From Streptomyces sp. NBC_00344 (GTDB lineage: Bacteria; Actinomycetota; Actinomycetes; Streptomycetales; Streptomycetaceae): a stretch of DNA of 64,000 bases. Under the pieces are notes generated by a model. The model searched no databases and had not been told where the DNA came from. It was given only the letters and a program-made list of their open reading frames with translations. The stretch covers positions 5,043,501-5,107,500 of the forward strand of contig NZ_CP107996.1 of the NCBI RefSeq assembly GCF_036088315.1. Reading direction: 5' to 3'. Below are positions 9,401-16,615 of this stretch, in pieces (position 1 is the stretch's first letter; each line of letters begins with the position of its first letter). The position numbers and the translations under genes are program-made.

Positions 9401-9808
9401 ATGTTCCAGGGCTTCGTGCTGGGCCTGACAGCCTGGCTGGACAACGAGGAAGCCCGCTACGGCGAGGCATTCGGCAGGGCGCGGCAGGCGCTGGCGCACA
9501 CCAGCGACCCGTTGTCGCGGATGGTCGCTCCGCATATGGAGGCCGTTCATCTGATGGTGATGGCCTGGGCACTGGCAGGGCCGGGTGACACCGGCGCGGC
9601 CCGCGACGCGGCCCGGCTGCTCGCGGTGGCCGAAGCGACGCTGCCCGGCCGGCACTACCTGACGTCGATCGAGCGCAGATGCCGGGACGAGGCGCGTGCC
9701 ACCTCCGTTGCCGTGCTGGGCGACGAGGCGTTCGACGCGGCATACGCCGAGGGCGGCGGCCTCACTGTGGAGGAGGCCACCGCCCTGGTGGAGCGACGCG
9801 ATCGATGA
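6488..9808 (+). CDS. AfsR-like BTAD/NB-ARC transcriptional regulator
   Basis: A 1106-residue multidomain regulator. Residues 1 to about 90 form an OmpR-type winged helix (LGGARLRALLTVLALRAGR, then ALQALVARLRRAL). Residues about 95-245 form the bacterial transcriptional activation domain, with FERLAGEGARAL and YEEVRRRLVELLGADPGPEL. The NB-ARC ATPase follows, with Walker A GPGGAGKTRL from residue 304, Walker B LLLLLDNCEHL near 388 and GLPLAIELAAARL. The last 400 or so residues are helical TPR-like repeats. The architecture matches AfsR-type SARP activators that switch on secondary metabolite genes. The start is uncertain: GTG at 6488 begins the winged helix, while GTG at 6461 would add nine residues. 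It converges on an ABC exporter at 9818, whose possible control by this protein is only inference. Confidence 0.9.
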   Translation: MRYRILSTTQALRDDGTAVALGGARLRALLTVLALRAGRTVQTGVMVDEVWDGEPPADATGALQALVARLRRALGHGAIASVDGGYRLSAESDDIDLYRFERLAGEGARALDEGDPAKAAALLDDALALWRGPVLADLPSRTAEAARWEARRLDARRSALAAALALGRADEALPELAALCGDHPIDEPLQALRIRALRDAGRTAQALAAYEEVRRRLVELLGADPGPELQALHAELLDPVLAGTWRSAVAPAAGTHSPALHRSADDGRTPGNLRARLTSFVGRERDIGALCDDLGRARLVTLLGPGGAGKTRLSQEAAEAAAASWPDGVWLAELAPVEDPSTVPEAVLTAVGARHTVLRGAGAEEIRAADRKSDDPLARLVEHCGRRRLLLLLDNCEHLIEAAATLAAELLARCPGLTILATSREPLGVPGELVRPLEPLNQPSALQLFAERGAAARPGFRVEDDPAAAAEICRRLDGLPLAIELAAARLRMLGPRQIADRLDDRFRLLTGGARTTLPRQQTLRAVVDWSWDLLDEGERAVLRRLSVFAGGCDLPATEAVCGPEALDLLGSLVDKSLVVAAPSEEGEMRYRLLETVGEYAGERLDEAGDRAEAERRHLVHYRELVRLADLELRGPGQRAAIDRLVREYENLRTALRHAVAIGDEQEVLIMIHALSWFWMMRDLRSDSRHWAAAVCELGPDPFEPPVRPAPPVYERCTDAPPPMAPDLLEEARRGARLIALASADLDHTDWTSPETLERLRRIAAVYRPGLPQTCRTPGSLWFFAVMITGDESRLKIMLDATVQACRDYGYVWELAVALQLRANVLANRVDWAGDAAVDADEALDIFTRIGDAWGAAEALSARGEARERQGDLAGAADDYRVAFGHAEQLGAQAQVMVLRARYAGVLVENGRGEEGEEILRTMLAEQSEPVEEGWPVARLHLAMWLGRTGRTAEARTQLELLLDKFNNGPLAMFQGFVLGLTAWLDNEEARYGEAFGRARQALAHTSDPLSRMVAPHMEAVHLMVMAWALAGPGDTGAARDAARLLAVAEATLPGRHYLTSIERRCRDEARATSVAVLGDEAFDAAYAEGGGLTVEEATALVERRDR

Positions 9809-9817
9809 GCGGGACGG

Positions 9818-10654
9818 TCAGGTCTTCTTGCGGAACTTGCGGATCGCCAGCGGAGCGGTGACCGCGGTGATCGCCACGGACCAGCCGAGCGTCATCAGCA
9901 CCGAGTGGGCTACCGGGCCGCCGTTCATCAGGTGGCGTGCCGCGTCCGCGAGGTTGGAAAGCGGGTTGTAGTCGGTGAAGGACTGCAGCCAGCCCGGCAT
10001 CGTGCTGGGCGGTGCGAAGATCGACGATCCGAACTGCAGCGGCATCAGAACCAGCATGGCGACCCCCTGAACGGCCTGCGCCGTCTTCATGGTCAGTCCG
10101 AGCAGGATGAAGATCCACATCAGTGAGGCGCCGAACACCAGCGAGAGGCCGATGGCCGCGAACAGCGAGAGCACCGAGGTGTGGATGGTCAGACCCAGGA
10201 TGAAGCCCATGGTCAGCAGAATCGTGACGGCGACGATCATCCGGCCGATCTCCACCACGATCTTCGCGATGAGGACCGAGGACCGGGCGATCGGCATACT
10301 GCGGAAGCGGTCCATCACCCCCTTCTTGAAGTCGTCGTTGACTCCGGTGCCGACTCCCATGGCGATGTTCATGCCCATCATCGCCATCAGGCCGGGCACG
10401 ACGTAGTCGACGTACTCCGTCTGGTTGCCCTTGCCCGCGATCGCACCGCCGAAGACGAACACGAACAGCAGGGTGAAGATGATCGGCATCAGCAGGACGT
10501 CGAACATCGACTCGGGGTCCTGCTTGATCTGCAGGGCGTTGCGGCGGGCCAGGGCCCCGATGTGACGCAGATTGGCCCGCAGGCCGATCCGGCCCTCGGA
10601 GGCGGGCTGCGCCGTGCTGACGGGCGCCGGCTTCTCGATCGTTGCCGTACTCAT
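9818..10654 (-). CDS. ABC-2 type exporter permease, DrrB-like
   Basis: A 278-residue membrane protein with about six helices and the ABC-2 layout: a cytosolic N-terminus with ALARRNALQIKQDPESMFDVL, then a long first helix pair, then MDRFRSMPIARSSVL, the conserved loop of DrrB-type permeases. It should form a dimer with two copies of the ATPase encoded just upstream; the two genes overlap by ATGA at 10651-10654, so translation is coupled. The likely substrate is an antibiotic or lipid. Its stop is 9 bases from the stop of the convergent AfsR-like gene. Confidence 0.92.
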   Translation of the reverse strand: MSTATIEKPAPVSTAQPASEGRIGLRANLRHIGALARRNALQIKQDPESMFDVLLMPIIFTLLFVFVFGGAIAGKGNQTEYVDYVVPGLMAMMGMNIAMGVGTGVNDDFKKGVMDRFRSMPIARSSVLIAKIVVEIGRMIVAVTILLTMGFILGLTIHTSVLSLFAAIGLSLVFGASLMWIFILLGLTMKTAQAVQGVAMLVLMPLQFGSSIFAPPSTMPGWLQSFTDYNPLSNLADAARHLMNGGPVAHSVLMTLGWSVAITAVTAPLAIRKFRKKT

Positions 10655-11697
10655 ACCGTGGCCTCCTGATTCCGGTCGCTGGTCTCGTCCTGCGTGTCGT
10701 TCTGCGTCCCGCTCCGGGACTCGACCGGCTTCTGGCCGGTGATCGCCAGGAACACCTCGTCGAGACTGGGCAGGTGGGTGCCGATGGAGGCGATACCGAA
10801 GCCGCGCGCGGCCAGCAGGCCGACCACAGCGGTCAGTTGCTCGTCGCTGAGGATCGGCACGTTGAGCAGACCCTCGTCGGGGACGGCCTGCGATCCGGCC
10901 ACCCCGTCGAGCCCGGCCTCGCTCAGGGCGCGTGCCATCGCGGGCAGCTGGGACGCGTCGCTCGGCTGGATCTGCAGGGTGCGCCCGCCGACCTTCGCCT
11001 TGAGCTCGTTCACCTTGCCGTTGGCGATGACCTTGCCCTTGTCGATGACCGTCAGCTCATCCGCGAGCTGCTCGGCCTCCTCCATGTACTGGGTGGTGAT
11101 GAGCACGGTCGCCCCCTCCGCGACCATCCGCTGCACCTCGTCCCAGACCTCGTTACGGGTACGGGGGTCGAGCCCGGTCGTCGGCTCGTCCAGATAGAGC
11201 ACCGACGGATTGCCGATCATGGAGGCGGCGAGGTCGAGCCTGCGCCGCATACCGCCGGAGTAGTTCATCGCCGGCTTCCTGGCCGCGTCGGTCAGCGAGA
11301 ACCGTTCGAGGAGCTCGTCCGAGCGGAGCCTGGCGTCCTTGCGGGACAGGTCGAGCAGCCGGCCGATCATGTAGAGGTTCTCCCAGCCGGAGAGCTTCTC
11401 GTCGACCGAGGCGTACTGGCCGGTGAGGCCGATGACCCGGCGCAGCTGCCTGGGCTGGGTCAGTACGTTGTACCCGGCCACCACGGCCGTACCCGCGTCG
11501 GGCTGGAGCAGGGTGGACAGCACACGTACGAGAGTGGTCTTGCCAGCGCCGTTGGGGCCGAGCACACCGAGCACGGTGCCCTCGCGGACATCGAGGTCCA
11601 CGCCGTCCAGAGCCTTGGTCTCGCCGTAGTGCTTGACCAGCCCCCGCACTTCCACGGCGTGTCCGCCGGCACTTGGGTTCTTGTCGAATCGCGTCAT
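10651..11697 (-). CDS. ABC exporter ATP-binding protein, DrrA-like
   Basis: A 348-residue ATPase. Walker A is GPNGAGKTTL, the Q-loop is in GLTGQYASVDEKL, the signature is YSGGMRRRLDLA, Walker B is VLYLDEPTTGLDP, and the H-loop lies in ITTQYMEEAEQLAD. The C-terminal 100 residues (GRTLQIQPSDASQLPAMARAL, ending in SLDEVFLAITG) are the DrrA-type extension that contacts the permease. The ATG at 11697 is preferred; an upstream ATG at 11706 is also possible. It heads a two-gene operon with the DrrB-like permease and would give self-resistance or export. Confidence 0.92.
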   Translation of the reverse strand: MTRFDKNPSAGGHAVEVRGLVKHYGETKALDGVDLDVREGTVLGVLGPNGAGKTTLVRVLSTLLQPDAGTAVVAGYNVLTQPRQLRRVIGLTGQYASVDEKLSGWENLYMIGRLLDLSRKDARLRSDELLERFSLTDAARKPAMNYSGGMRRRLDLAASMIGNPSVLYLDEPTTGLDPRTRNEVWDEVQRMVAEGATVLITTQYMEEAEQLADELTVIDKGKVIANGKVNELKAKVGGRTLQIQPSDASQLPAMARALSEAGLDGVAGSQAVPDEGLLNVPILSDEQLTAVVGLLAARGFGIASIGTHLPSLDEVFLAITGQKPVESRSGTQNDTQDETSDRNQEATV

Positions 11698-11742
11698 GCC
11701 GACCATCAGAACAGCCGGCACTGACAAGCCACCGACAGAATG

Positions 11743-11781
11743 CCGACAGCCCGCCGATGGGGGATGTCGGCGGGCTGTCGG
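11743..11781 (-). terminator. Perfect 15-bp stem-loop after panB
   Basis: CCGACAGCCCGCCGA (11743-11757) pairs without mismatch with TCGGCGGGCTGTCGG (11767-11781) around a 9-base loop. It lies 51 bases past the panB stop codon and 45 bases before the ABC ATPase start, separating two genes read in the same direction. Confidence 0.75.
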
Positions 11782-11832
11782 TCCGTGCGGCAGTGGTTCA
11801 GGGGGGCGCGGTGGCTCCGGTCACCGGGCCGG

Positions 11833-12750
11833 TCAGTGGAAGGTGTGCGCTTCGGCGGGGAACGTCCCGCCGACCACCTCGTCGGCGAACTCCTTCGCCG
11901 CGTCACCGAGCGTCCTGCGGAGGTCCGCGTACTGCTTGGTGAAGCGCGGCACCTTGCCGCCGGTGAGACCGACCATGTCGGTGTAGACGAGCACCTGGGC
12001 ATCGCACTCGGGCCCGGCACCGATACCGACCGTCGGGATGTGCAGGATGCGGGTGACCTCGGCGGCCAGCTCGGCTGGTACGAGTTCCAGCACCACCGCG
12101 AACGCGCCCGCGTCCTGCACCGACTTCGCGTCGCGCAGCAGCTGCTGCGCGGCTTCCTCGCCACGGCCCTGGACGCGGTAACCCATCGAGTTCACGGACT
12201 GCGGGGTCAGGCCGATGTGTCCCATGACCGGGATGCCGGACTGCACCAGCAGATCGATCTGCTGGTGCGAACGCTCGCCGCCCTCCAGCTTCACCGCGCC
12301 GACACCCGCGTCCTTGACCAGGCGCATCGCACTGCGCAGCGCCTGGACAGGACCTTCCTGGTAGCTGCCGAAGGGCAGGTCGGCGACGATCAGGGCACGT
12401 GAGGTGCCGCGTACGACGGCCGCCGAGAGCATGGTCATCTCGTCGAGGGTGACCGGGACGGTGGTGTCGTAGCCCAGGTGACAGTTGCCCATCGAGTCGC
12501 CGACCAGCATCACCGGGATGCCGGCCTCGTCGAAGACGGATGCGGTCATCGCGTCGTACGCGGTCAGCATGGGCCACTTCTCACCGCGCTCCTTGGCGCC
12601 CGCGATGTCGTGCACGGTGATGCGCCGGGCGCTCTTGCCGCCGTACAGCGCCTTGCTGCCGTCAGCGGACTTCGCCGCGGAAGGGCCGGCCGGGCCCGCG
12701 GGGGAGGATCCCGGAGTGGACGGGCCCTCGGGGTTCAATGCGTGCGACAT
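11833..12750 (-). CDS. panB: 3-methyl-2-oxobutanoate hydroxymethyltransferase
   Basis: A 305-residue TIM-barrel enzyme that makes ketopantoate from 2-oxoisovalerate and methylene-tetrahydrofolate, the first committed step of pantothenate and CoA synthesis. Family signatures include MLTAYDAMTASVFDEAGIP, VGDSMGN with the metal-binding Asp, DLPFGSYQ, KLEGG, GHIGLTPQ and ELVPAELA. About 35 extra Pro/Ala/Ser-rich residues precede the barrel. The ATG at 12750 is chosen because AGGAG stands 9 bases upstream; an in-frame ATG at 12771 lacks a ribosome binding site. It is monocistronic here; panC and panD are not in the window. Confidence 0.95.
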   Translation of the reverse strand: MSHALNPEGPSTPGSSPAGPAGPSAAKSADGSKALYGGKSARRITVHDIAGAKERGEKWPMLTAYDAMTASVFDEAGIPVMLVGDSMGNCHLGYDTTVPVTLDEMTMLSAAVVRGTSRALIVADLPFGSYQEGPVQALRSAMRLVKDAGVGAVKLEGGERSHQQIDLLVQSGIPVMGHIGLTPQSVNSMGYRVQGRGEEAAQQLLRDAKSVQDAGAFAVVLELVPAELAAEVTRILHIPTVGIGAGPECDAQVLVYTDMVGLTGGKVPRFTKQYADLRRTLGDAAKEFADEVVGGTFPAEAHTFH

Positions 12751-12877
12751 CGCAACGCTCCTGTTCGTCATCTCGAGGCGCCCTGACGGCGTCCCCGGAT
12801 CGCTTCCATGGTGGCACCGGACAGCCGCTTCACGGAAGTGGGCCGGTCACGTCCTGGAGACTCCCGGGTAAAATCTA

Positions 12878-12904
12878 TTCGATACGAGACGGTGTCGTAT
12901 CGAA
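12878..12904. promoter_or_regulatory. Perfect palindromic operator before DHA2 exporter
   Basis: TTCGATACGA (12878-12887) and TCGTATCGAA (12895-12904) are exact inverted repeats separated by 7 bases. The site ends 20 bases before the exporter start codon, so a bound repressor would block transcription. The TetR-family gene just downstream of the exporter is the natural candidate to bind it. Confidence 0.75.
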
Positions 12905-12924
12905 ATTACTCTAGGCTGGGTGCC

Positions 12925-14535
12925 ATGACCAATCCGACGGGGGCACCCGCAGCGCCCCGCATATCAGACACCGTGCATCGCCGCCGCTGGGCCATTCTCG
13001 GCGCTCTGATGCTGAGCCTGCTGATCGTGGTGCTCGACAACTCCATCCTGAACGTGGCGGTCAAGACGATCTCCAGCCCCGCGCCCGAGGGCCTGGGCGC
13101 CACCCAGAGCCAGCTGGAATGGGCGATCAACGCCTACACGCTGGTATTCGCCGGGCTGCTGTTCACCGCAGGACTTCTCGGCGACCGCATCGGCCGCAAG
13201 AAGGTCCTGCTGTTCGGCCTCGCCGTGTTCGGTGTCGGCTCGGTGCTCGCCGCCGTCTCGTCCTCGCCCGCGCAGCTCATCGCCTTCCGCGCCCTGATGG
13301 GCCTCGGCGGCGCATTCGTGATGCCCGCCACGCTCGCGGTGCTGATGAACGTCTTCGAGCGCGAGGAGCAGCCCAAGGCCATCGGCATCTGGGCCGGGGG
13401 AGTGGGCCTCGCCATCGCTATCGGCCCGATCACCGGCGGACTGCTGCTCGAGCACTTCTGGTGGGGCTCGGTCTTCCTGGTCAACGTCCCCGTGGTGATC
13501 GTCGCACTCATCGCGATGGTGATCCTGGTCCCCGACTCCAGGGATCCAGACCCCGGACACATCGACCCGGTGGGTGTGAGCCTCTCCGTCGTGGGTCTGG
13601 TGCTGCTGGTGTACGGCATCATCCGCGGCGGCCAGCTTGCCGACTTCACCGCGCCCTCCGTGCTGCTGACGGTGCTCGGCGGCATCGCCGTACTGATCAC
13701 GTTCGTGGTGTACGAGAGGCGCAGCGATCACCCGGCCATCGATGTCACCCACTTCAAGAACCCGGCGTTCTCCGCGGCCGTGGCGGCCATCGCGCTGGTC
13801 TTCTTCGCGCTGATGGGCGTCACTTTCTTCTCCGCCTTCTACATGCAGAGTGTCCGCGGATACACCGCACTGCAGTCGGGTCTGCTGCTGCTGCCTCTCG
13901 CCGCGGCCCAGATGATCTTCTCGCCGCGGGCCAGGCTGGTGGTGGAGCGGTTCGGAGCGCGGGCCGTCTGCACGGCCGGGATGGTGCTGGTGGCCGCGGG
14001 CCTCGGCTGCTTCGCCCTCTTCGGAGCCGACACCCCGGTATGGATCCTGGAGGTGGTGTTCTTCGTGATGGGCGCCGGGATGGCGCACATCATGCCTCCG
14101 GTCACGGTCTCCATCATGCAGGCGCTGCCCCGGGAGAAGGCCGGTTCCGGCTCGGCGATCAACAACACCTTCCGGCAGGTGGGCGGCGCGCTGGGAGTGG
14201 CCGTTCTCGGTTCGGTGCTCTCCGCCGCCTACCGCAACGGCATGGAGGGTCACCTCGGCGCGGTGCCGCCCGGTGCCCGCGAAGCGGCGGGGGAGTCCAT
14301 CGAGGCCACCCTGGGCATCGCGGGGAAGCTCGGCCCGGCGGGCAGGGCGCTGGCGGGGCAGGCGGACACGGCCTTCCTGCACGCCATGCACCTGACGGCC
14401 GCCGCGTCGGCCGCCGTTGCCCTGCTCGGCGCTGTCGTGGTGGTGCTCTTCCTGCCGGGCAGGCCGCAGGCCGCGCGTACCCGTGCGGAGCCGACCGAGG
14501 CTGTATCCGCTTCGGCGACAATCAGCGAGGACTGA
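12925..14535 (+). CDS. MFS exporter, DHA2 (14-TM) drug:proton antiporter
   Basis: A 536-residue polytopic protein with about 14 hydrophobic helices. Motif D1 is in [15 protein letters not shown], motif A is [13 protein letters not shown], and motif C-like glycines lie in [21 protein letters not shown], all typical of EmrB/QacA-type exporters. The start is the ATG at 12925; the open frame runs back to 12808 but crosses the operator. It is followed after 59 bases by a TetR gene in the same direction, a common exporter-repressor cassette. The substrate is unknown but probably a hydrophobic or cationic drug. Confidence 0.92.
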   Translation: MTNPTGAPAAPRISDTVHRRRWAILGALMLSLLIVVLDNSILNVAVKTISSPAPEGLGATQSQLEWAINAYTLVFAGLLFTAGLLGDRIGRKKVLLFGLAVFGVGSVLAAVSSSPAQLIAFRALMGLGGAFVMPATLAVLMNVFEREEQPKAIGIWAGGVGLAIAIGPITGGLLLEHFWWGSVFLVNVPVVIVALIAMVILVPDSRDPDPGHIDPVGVSLSVVGLVLLVYGIIRGGQLADFTAPSVLLTVLGGIAVLITFVVYERRSDHPAIDVTHFKNPAFSAAVAAIALVFFALMGVTFFSAFYMQSVRGYTALQSGLLLLPLAAAQMIFSPRARLVVERFGARAVCTAGMVLVAAGLGCFALFGADTPVWILEVVFFVMGAGMAHIMPPVTVSIMQALPREKAGSGSAINNTFRQVGGALGVAVLGSVLSAAYRNGMEGHLGAVPPGAREAAGESIEATLGIAGKLGPAGRALAGQADTAFLHAMHLTAAASAAVALLGAVVVVLFLPGRPQAARTRAEPTEAVSASATISED

Positions 14536-14594
14536 TCGGGCAGGGACCGACCGGCAAGGGCCGCAGCGGCGGCGTGGTGAGAGGCGGAGCGGGC

Positions 14595-15230
14595 GTGATC
14601 GCGACGGAACAGCGGAACCAACCGAAGGAGCAGCGGCGCGGCCGGCCGCGCTCCGAGGCTGTCGAGCGGTTGATCGCCGACACCGTGGTGAAACTGCTGG
14701 AGGAGGGCGCCCCGCTCGCCGACCTCTCGATCGAGCGCATCGCCCGGACCGCGGGCGTCGGCAAGGCGACCATCTACCGCCGCTGGAAGGGCAAGGAGGA
14801 ACTCTTCCTCGACGTGCTGAAAGCGGTCGAGCCGACCGATCCGGAGCTGCCCGGCACATCGGTGCGCGACGACCTCATAGCCATGCTCGAAGCGCTCCGC
14901 CAACGCGGCCTGGCCAAGCGGTCGTCGGCCCTGCTCCACAACGTCTTCGCGCAGATGCAGAACTACCCGAAGCTCTGGGCCGCCTATCACGACACCGTCG
15001 TCGAGGGCCGGCGCCGCACGGGTCTCGCGGTCGTCCGCAGGGGTATGGACGAGGGGGTTATCCGGTCCGACCTGGACGCCGAACTGGTCAATGACCTCTT
15101 CGTCGGACCTGTGCTGCTGCGCGCGGTGCTGCGACCGGACGGCCCGCTGGAAGAGGATCTCGCCGAACACGTCGTGGACGCCGTGCTGAAGGGGCTCGCA
15201 CCGTCCCGGCCTGCGGGGCAGCCCGGCTGA
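14595..15230 (+). CDS. TetR/AcrR family transcriptional repressor
   Basis: A 211-residue regulator. The N-terminal helix-turn-helix spans about residues 28-62 (DLSIERIARTAGVGKATIYRR, interrupted here only by normal TetR spacing, then WKGKEELFLDVL). The C-terminal domain is all-helical with a TetR_C-type region (AAYHDTVVEGRRRTG, then ELVNDLFVGPVLLR). The GTG at 14595 follows GAGGCGGAG at a good distance; GTG codons at 14574 and 14577 are alternatives. It probably represses the exporter upstream through the palindrome at 12878-12904 and is released by the exported drug; that link is inferred from position. Confidence 0.9.
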   Translation: MIATEQRNQPKEQRRGRPRSEAVERLIADTVVKLLEEGAPLADLSIERIARTAGVGKATIYRRWKGKEELFLDVLKAVEPTDPELPGTSVRDDLIAMLEALRQRGLAKRSSALLHNVFAQMQNYPKLWAAYHDTVVEGRRRTGLAVVRRGMDEGVIRSDLDAELVNDLFVGPVLLRAVLRPDGPLEEDLAEHVVDAVLKGLAPSRPAGQPG

Positions 15231-15381
15231 AGTTTCCGCGTTCTGTCACAGCAGGAACCCGCTGCCCCATCGGTCACGTCCTGGTTACCGTACGGCCGTG
15301 TCACCACGGCAGGAAGAGTGCCGGTCATCGCCTAGTGTCAAAGGCGAACGACCGGTACGGCAAGGCAGCGAGGGCAGCGGA

Positions 15382-16407
15382 ATGGCGCAGGCGCACATGG
15401 CGGACACGGATCGCGGCAGCTCGGGCCCCGAGCGTCCAGGGTCCCGGGTCCGGCGCCTGTTCGGCGGGCGATGGCGGGGTGACCGCGGCATCTGGCGGCG
15501 CGGTATCGTGCTCGCCGCACTCGCGGTGCTTCTCACCCTGACGATGGTGCTCCACGCGCGGGTCCCCAACAGGGTCGGCAACCTCGGCAGTCTGATCGAG
15601 ACCTTCCTGCCCTGGCTGGGAATCGGCATCCCGGTGCTGCTGGTCCTCGCCGTGCTGCGCCGCTCGGCAACCGCGCTGATCGTCCTGCTGCTGCCGGCCG
15701 TGATCTGGCTGAACCTTTTCGGAGGGCTGCTCACCGGCAAGGCGGACAGCGGCGGCGACCTCATGGTGGCCACACACAACGTCAACGCGCAGAACCCGGA
15801 CCCGGAGGGCACCGCGAAGAAGGTCGCGGCATCGGGTGCCGATGTGCTGGCGCTCGAGGAACTGGCCGCCGGCCAGGTCCCGGCCTATACCAAGGCCCTC
15901 GCGGCCACCTATCCGTACCACTCGGTCCAGGGGACGGTCGGGCTGTGGAGCAAGTACCCGATGAGCGGCACCAGGCCGGTCGACATCAGGCTCGGCTGGG
16001 TTCGCGCCATGCGTTCCACCGTGACCACGCCGCAGGGGAGGATCGGCGTCTACGTCGCCCATCTGCCGTCGGTACGGGTCAAGCTCAACGCCGGATTCAC
16101 CGCGTCCCAGCGTGACGAGAGCGCGGTGGCGCTCGGCGAGGCGATCGCCCATGAGCCGCTGCACGACGTGGTTCTGCTCGGGGACCTCAACGGCACCATG
16201 AACGACCGCTCGCTGACCGGTGTCACCTCGCAGATGCGGTCCACCCAGGGCGCCGCGGGCGACGGGTTCGGCTTCAGCTGGCCCGCCGGGTTCCCGATGG
16301 CCCGTATCGACCAGATCATGGTCAAGGGTGTCGACCCGGTGTCCTCGTGGACACTGCCGAGGACGGACAGCGACCATCTGCCGATCGCGGCGCGCCTCAG
16401 GCTCTGA
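15382..16407 (+). CDS. Membrane-anchored endonuclease/exonuclease/phosphatase family protein
   Basis: A 341-residue protein. The first 115 residues hold three hydrophobic helices (IVLAALAVLLTLTMVLHARV and two more), placing the catalytic domain outside the membrane. The EEP domain then shows its metal and catalytic motifs in order: ATHNVNAQN, LALEEL with the metal-binding Glu, LLGDLNGTMND with Asp and Asn, and SDHLPIAARL with the closing Asp-His pair. EEP proteins include nucleases, phosphodiesterases and phospholipases; the export topology makes an extracellular nuclease or lipid phosphodiesterase likely. The ATG at 15382 is chosen over a GTG at 15298 because CGAGGGCAGCGG precedes it. Confidence 0.88.
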   Translation: MAQAHMADTDRGSSGPERPGSRVRRLFGGRWRGDRGIWRRGIVLAALAVLLTLTMVLHARVPNRVGNLGSLIETFLPWLGIGIPVLLVLAVLRRSATALIVLLLPAVIWLNLFGGLLTGKADSGGDLMVATHNVNAQNPDPEGTAKKVAASGADVLALEELAAGQVPAYTKALAATYPYHSVQGTVGLWSKYPMSGTRPVDIRLGWVRAMRSTVTTPQGRIGVYVAHLPSVRVKLNAGFTASQRDESAVALGEAIAHEPLHDVVLLGDLNGTMNDRSLTGVTSQMRSTQGAAGDGFGFSWPAGFPMARIDQIMVKGVDPVSSWTLPRTDSDHLPIAARLRL

Positions 16408-16424
16408 GCACGGGCCACGGCGCG

Positions 16425-16477
16425 GGGCACGGGCACGGGCACGGGCACGGGAGCCCGGAGCCCGGAGCCCGGAGCCC
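16425..16477. repeat. Two adjacent short tandem repeats
   Basis: Four perfect copies of GGGCAC (16425-16448) are followed two bases later by four perfect copies of GGAGCCC (16450-16477). They lie between the EEP gene stop codon and the next exporter promoter, and may vary in copy number between strains. Confidence 0.85.
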
Positions 16478-16525
16478 GGGCGGGGCCGGGAAAGAGATCT
16501 CCCTCACGTAACGGGGCGTTCACCT

Positions 16526-16560
16526 GGCGGAACAAGAAGGCCTGGATACTTTGTTCCGCC
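16526..16560. promoter_or_regulatory. Perfect inverted repeat upstream of MFS exporter
   Basis: GGCGGAACAA (16526-16535) is exactly inverted as TTGTTCCGCC (16551-16560) with 15 bases between. A second smaller inverted repeat overlaps it: TGTTC (16552-16556) and GAACA (16563-16567). The block ends 49-55 bases before the exporter start, where an operator or promoter is expected. No regulator gene is adjacent. Confidence 0.6.
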
Positions 16561-16615
16561 AGAGAACATAAGCTGGTGTCCTCCTCCCCGCCCACGTAAG
16601 AGAAGGTTTCTCCCC

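Noticed and set aside
7274..9655. Long minus-strand open frame of 793 codons across the AfsR-like gene
   Set aside because: It is the antisense of a strongly coding gene with clear domains; GC-rich third positions keep opposite frames open. Its translation is low-complexity and has no family motif.
13119..14594. Plus-strand open frame running through the DHA2 exporter into the TetR gene
   Set aside because: Only the part after 14595 resembles a protein family; the rest is a shifted frame of the exporter.
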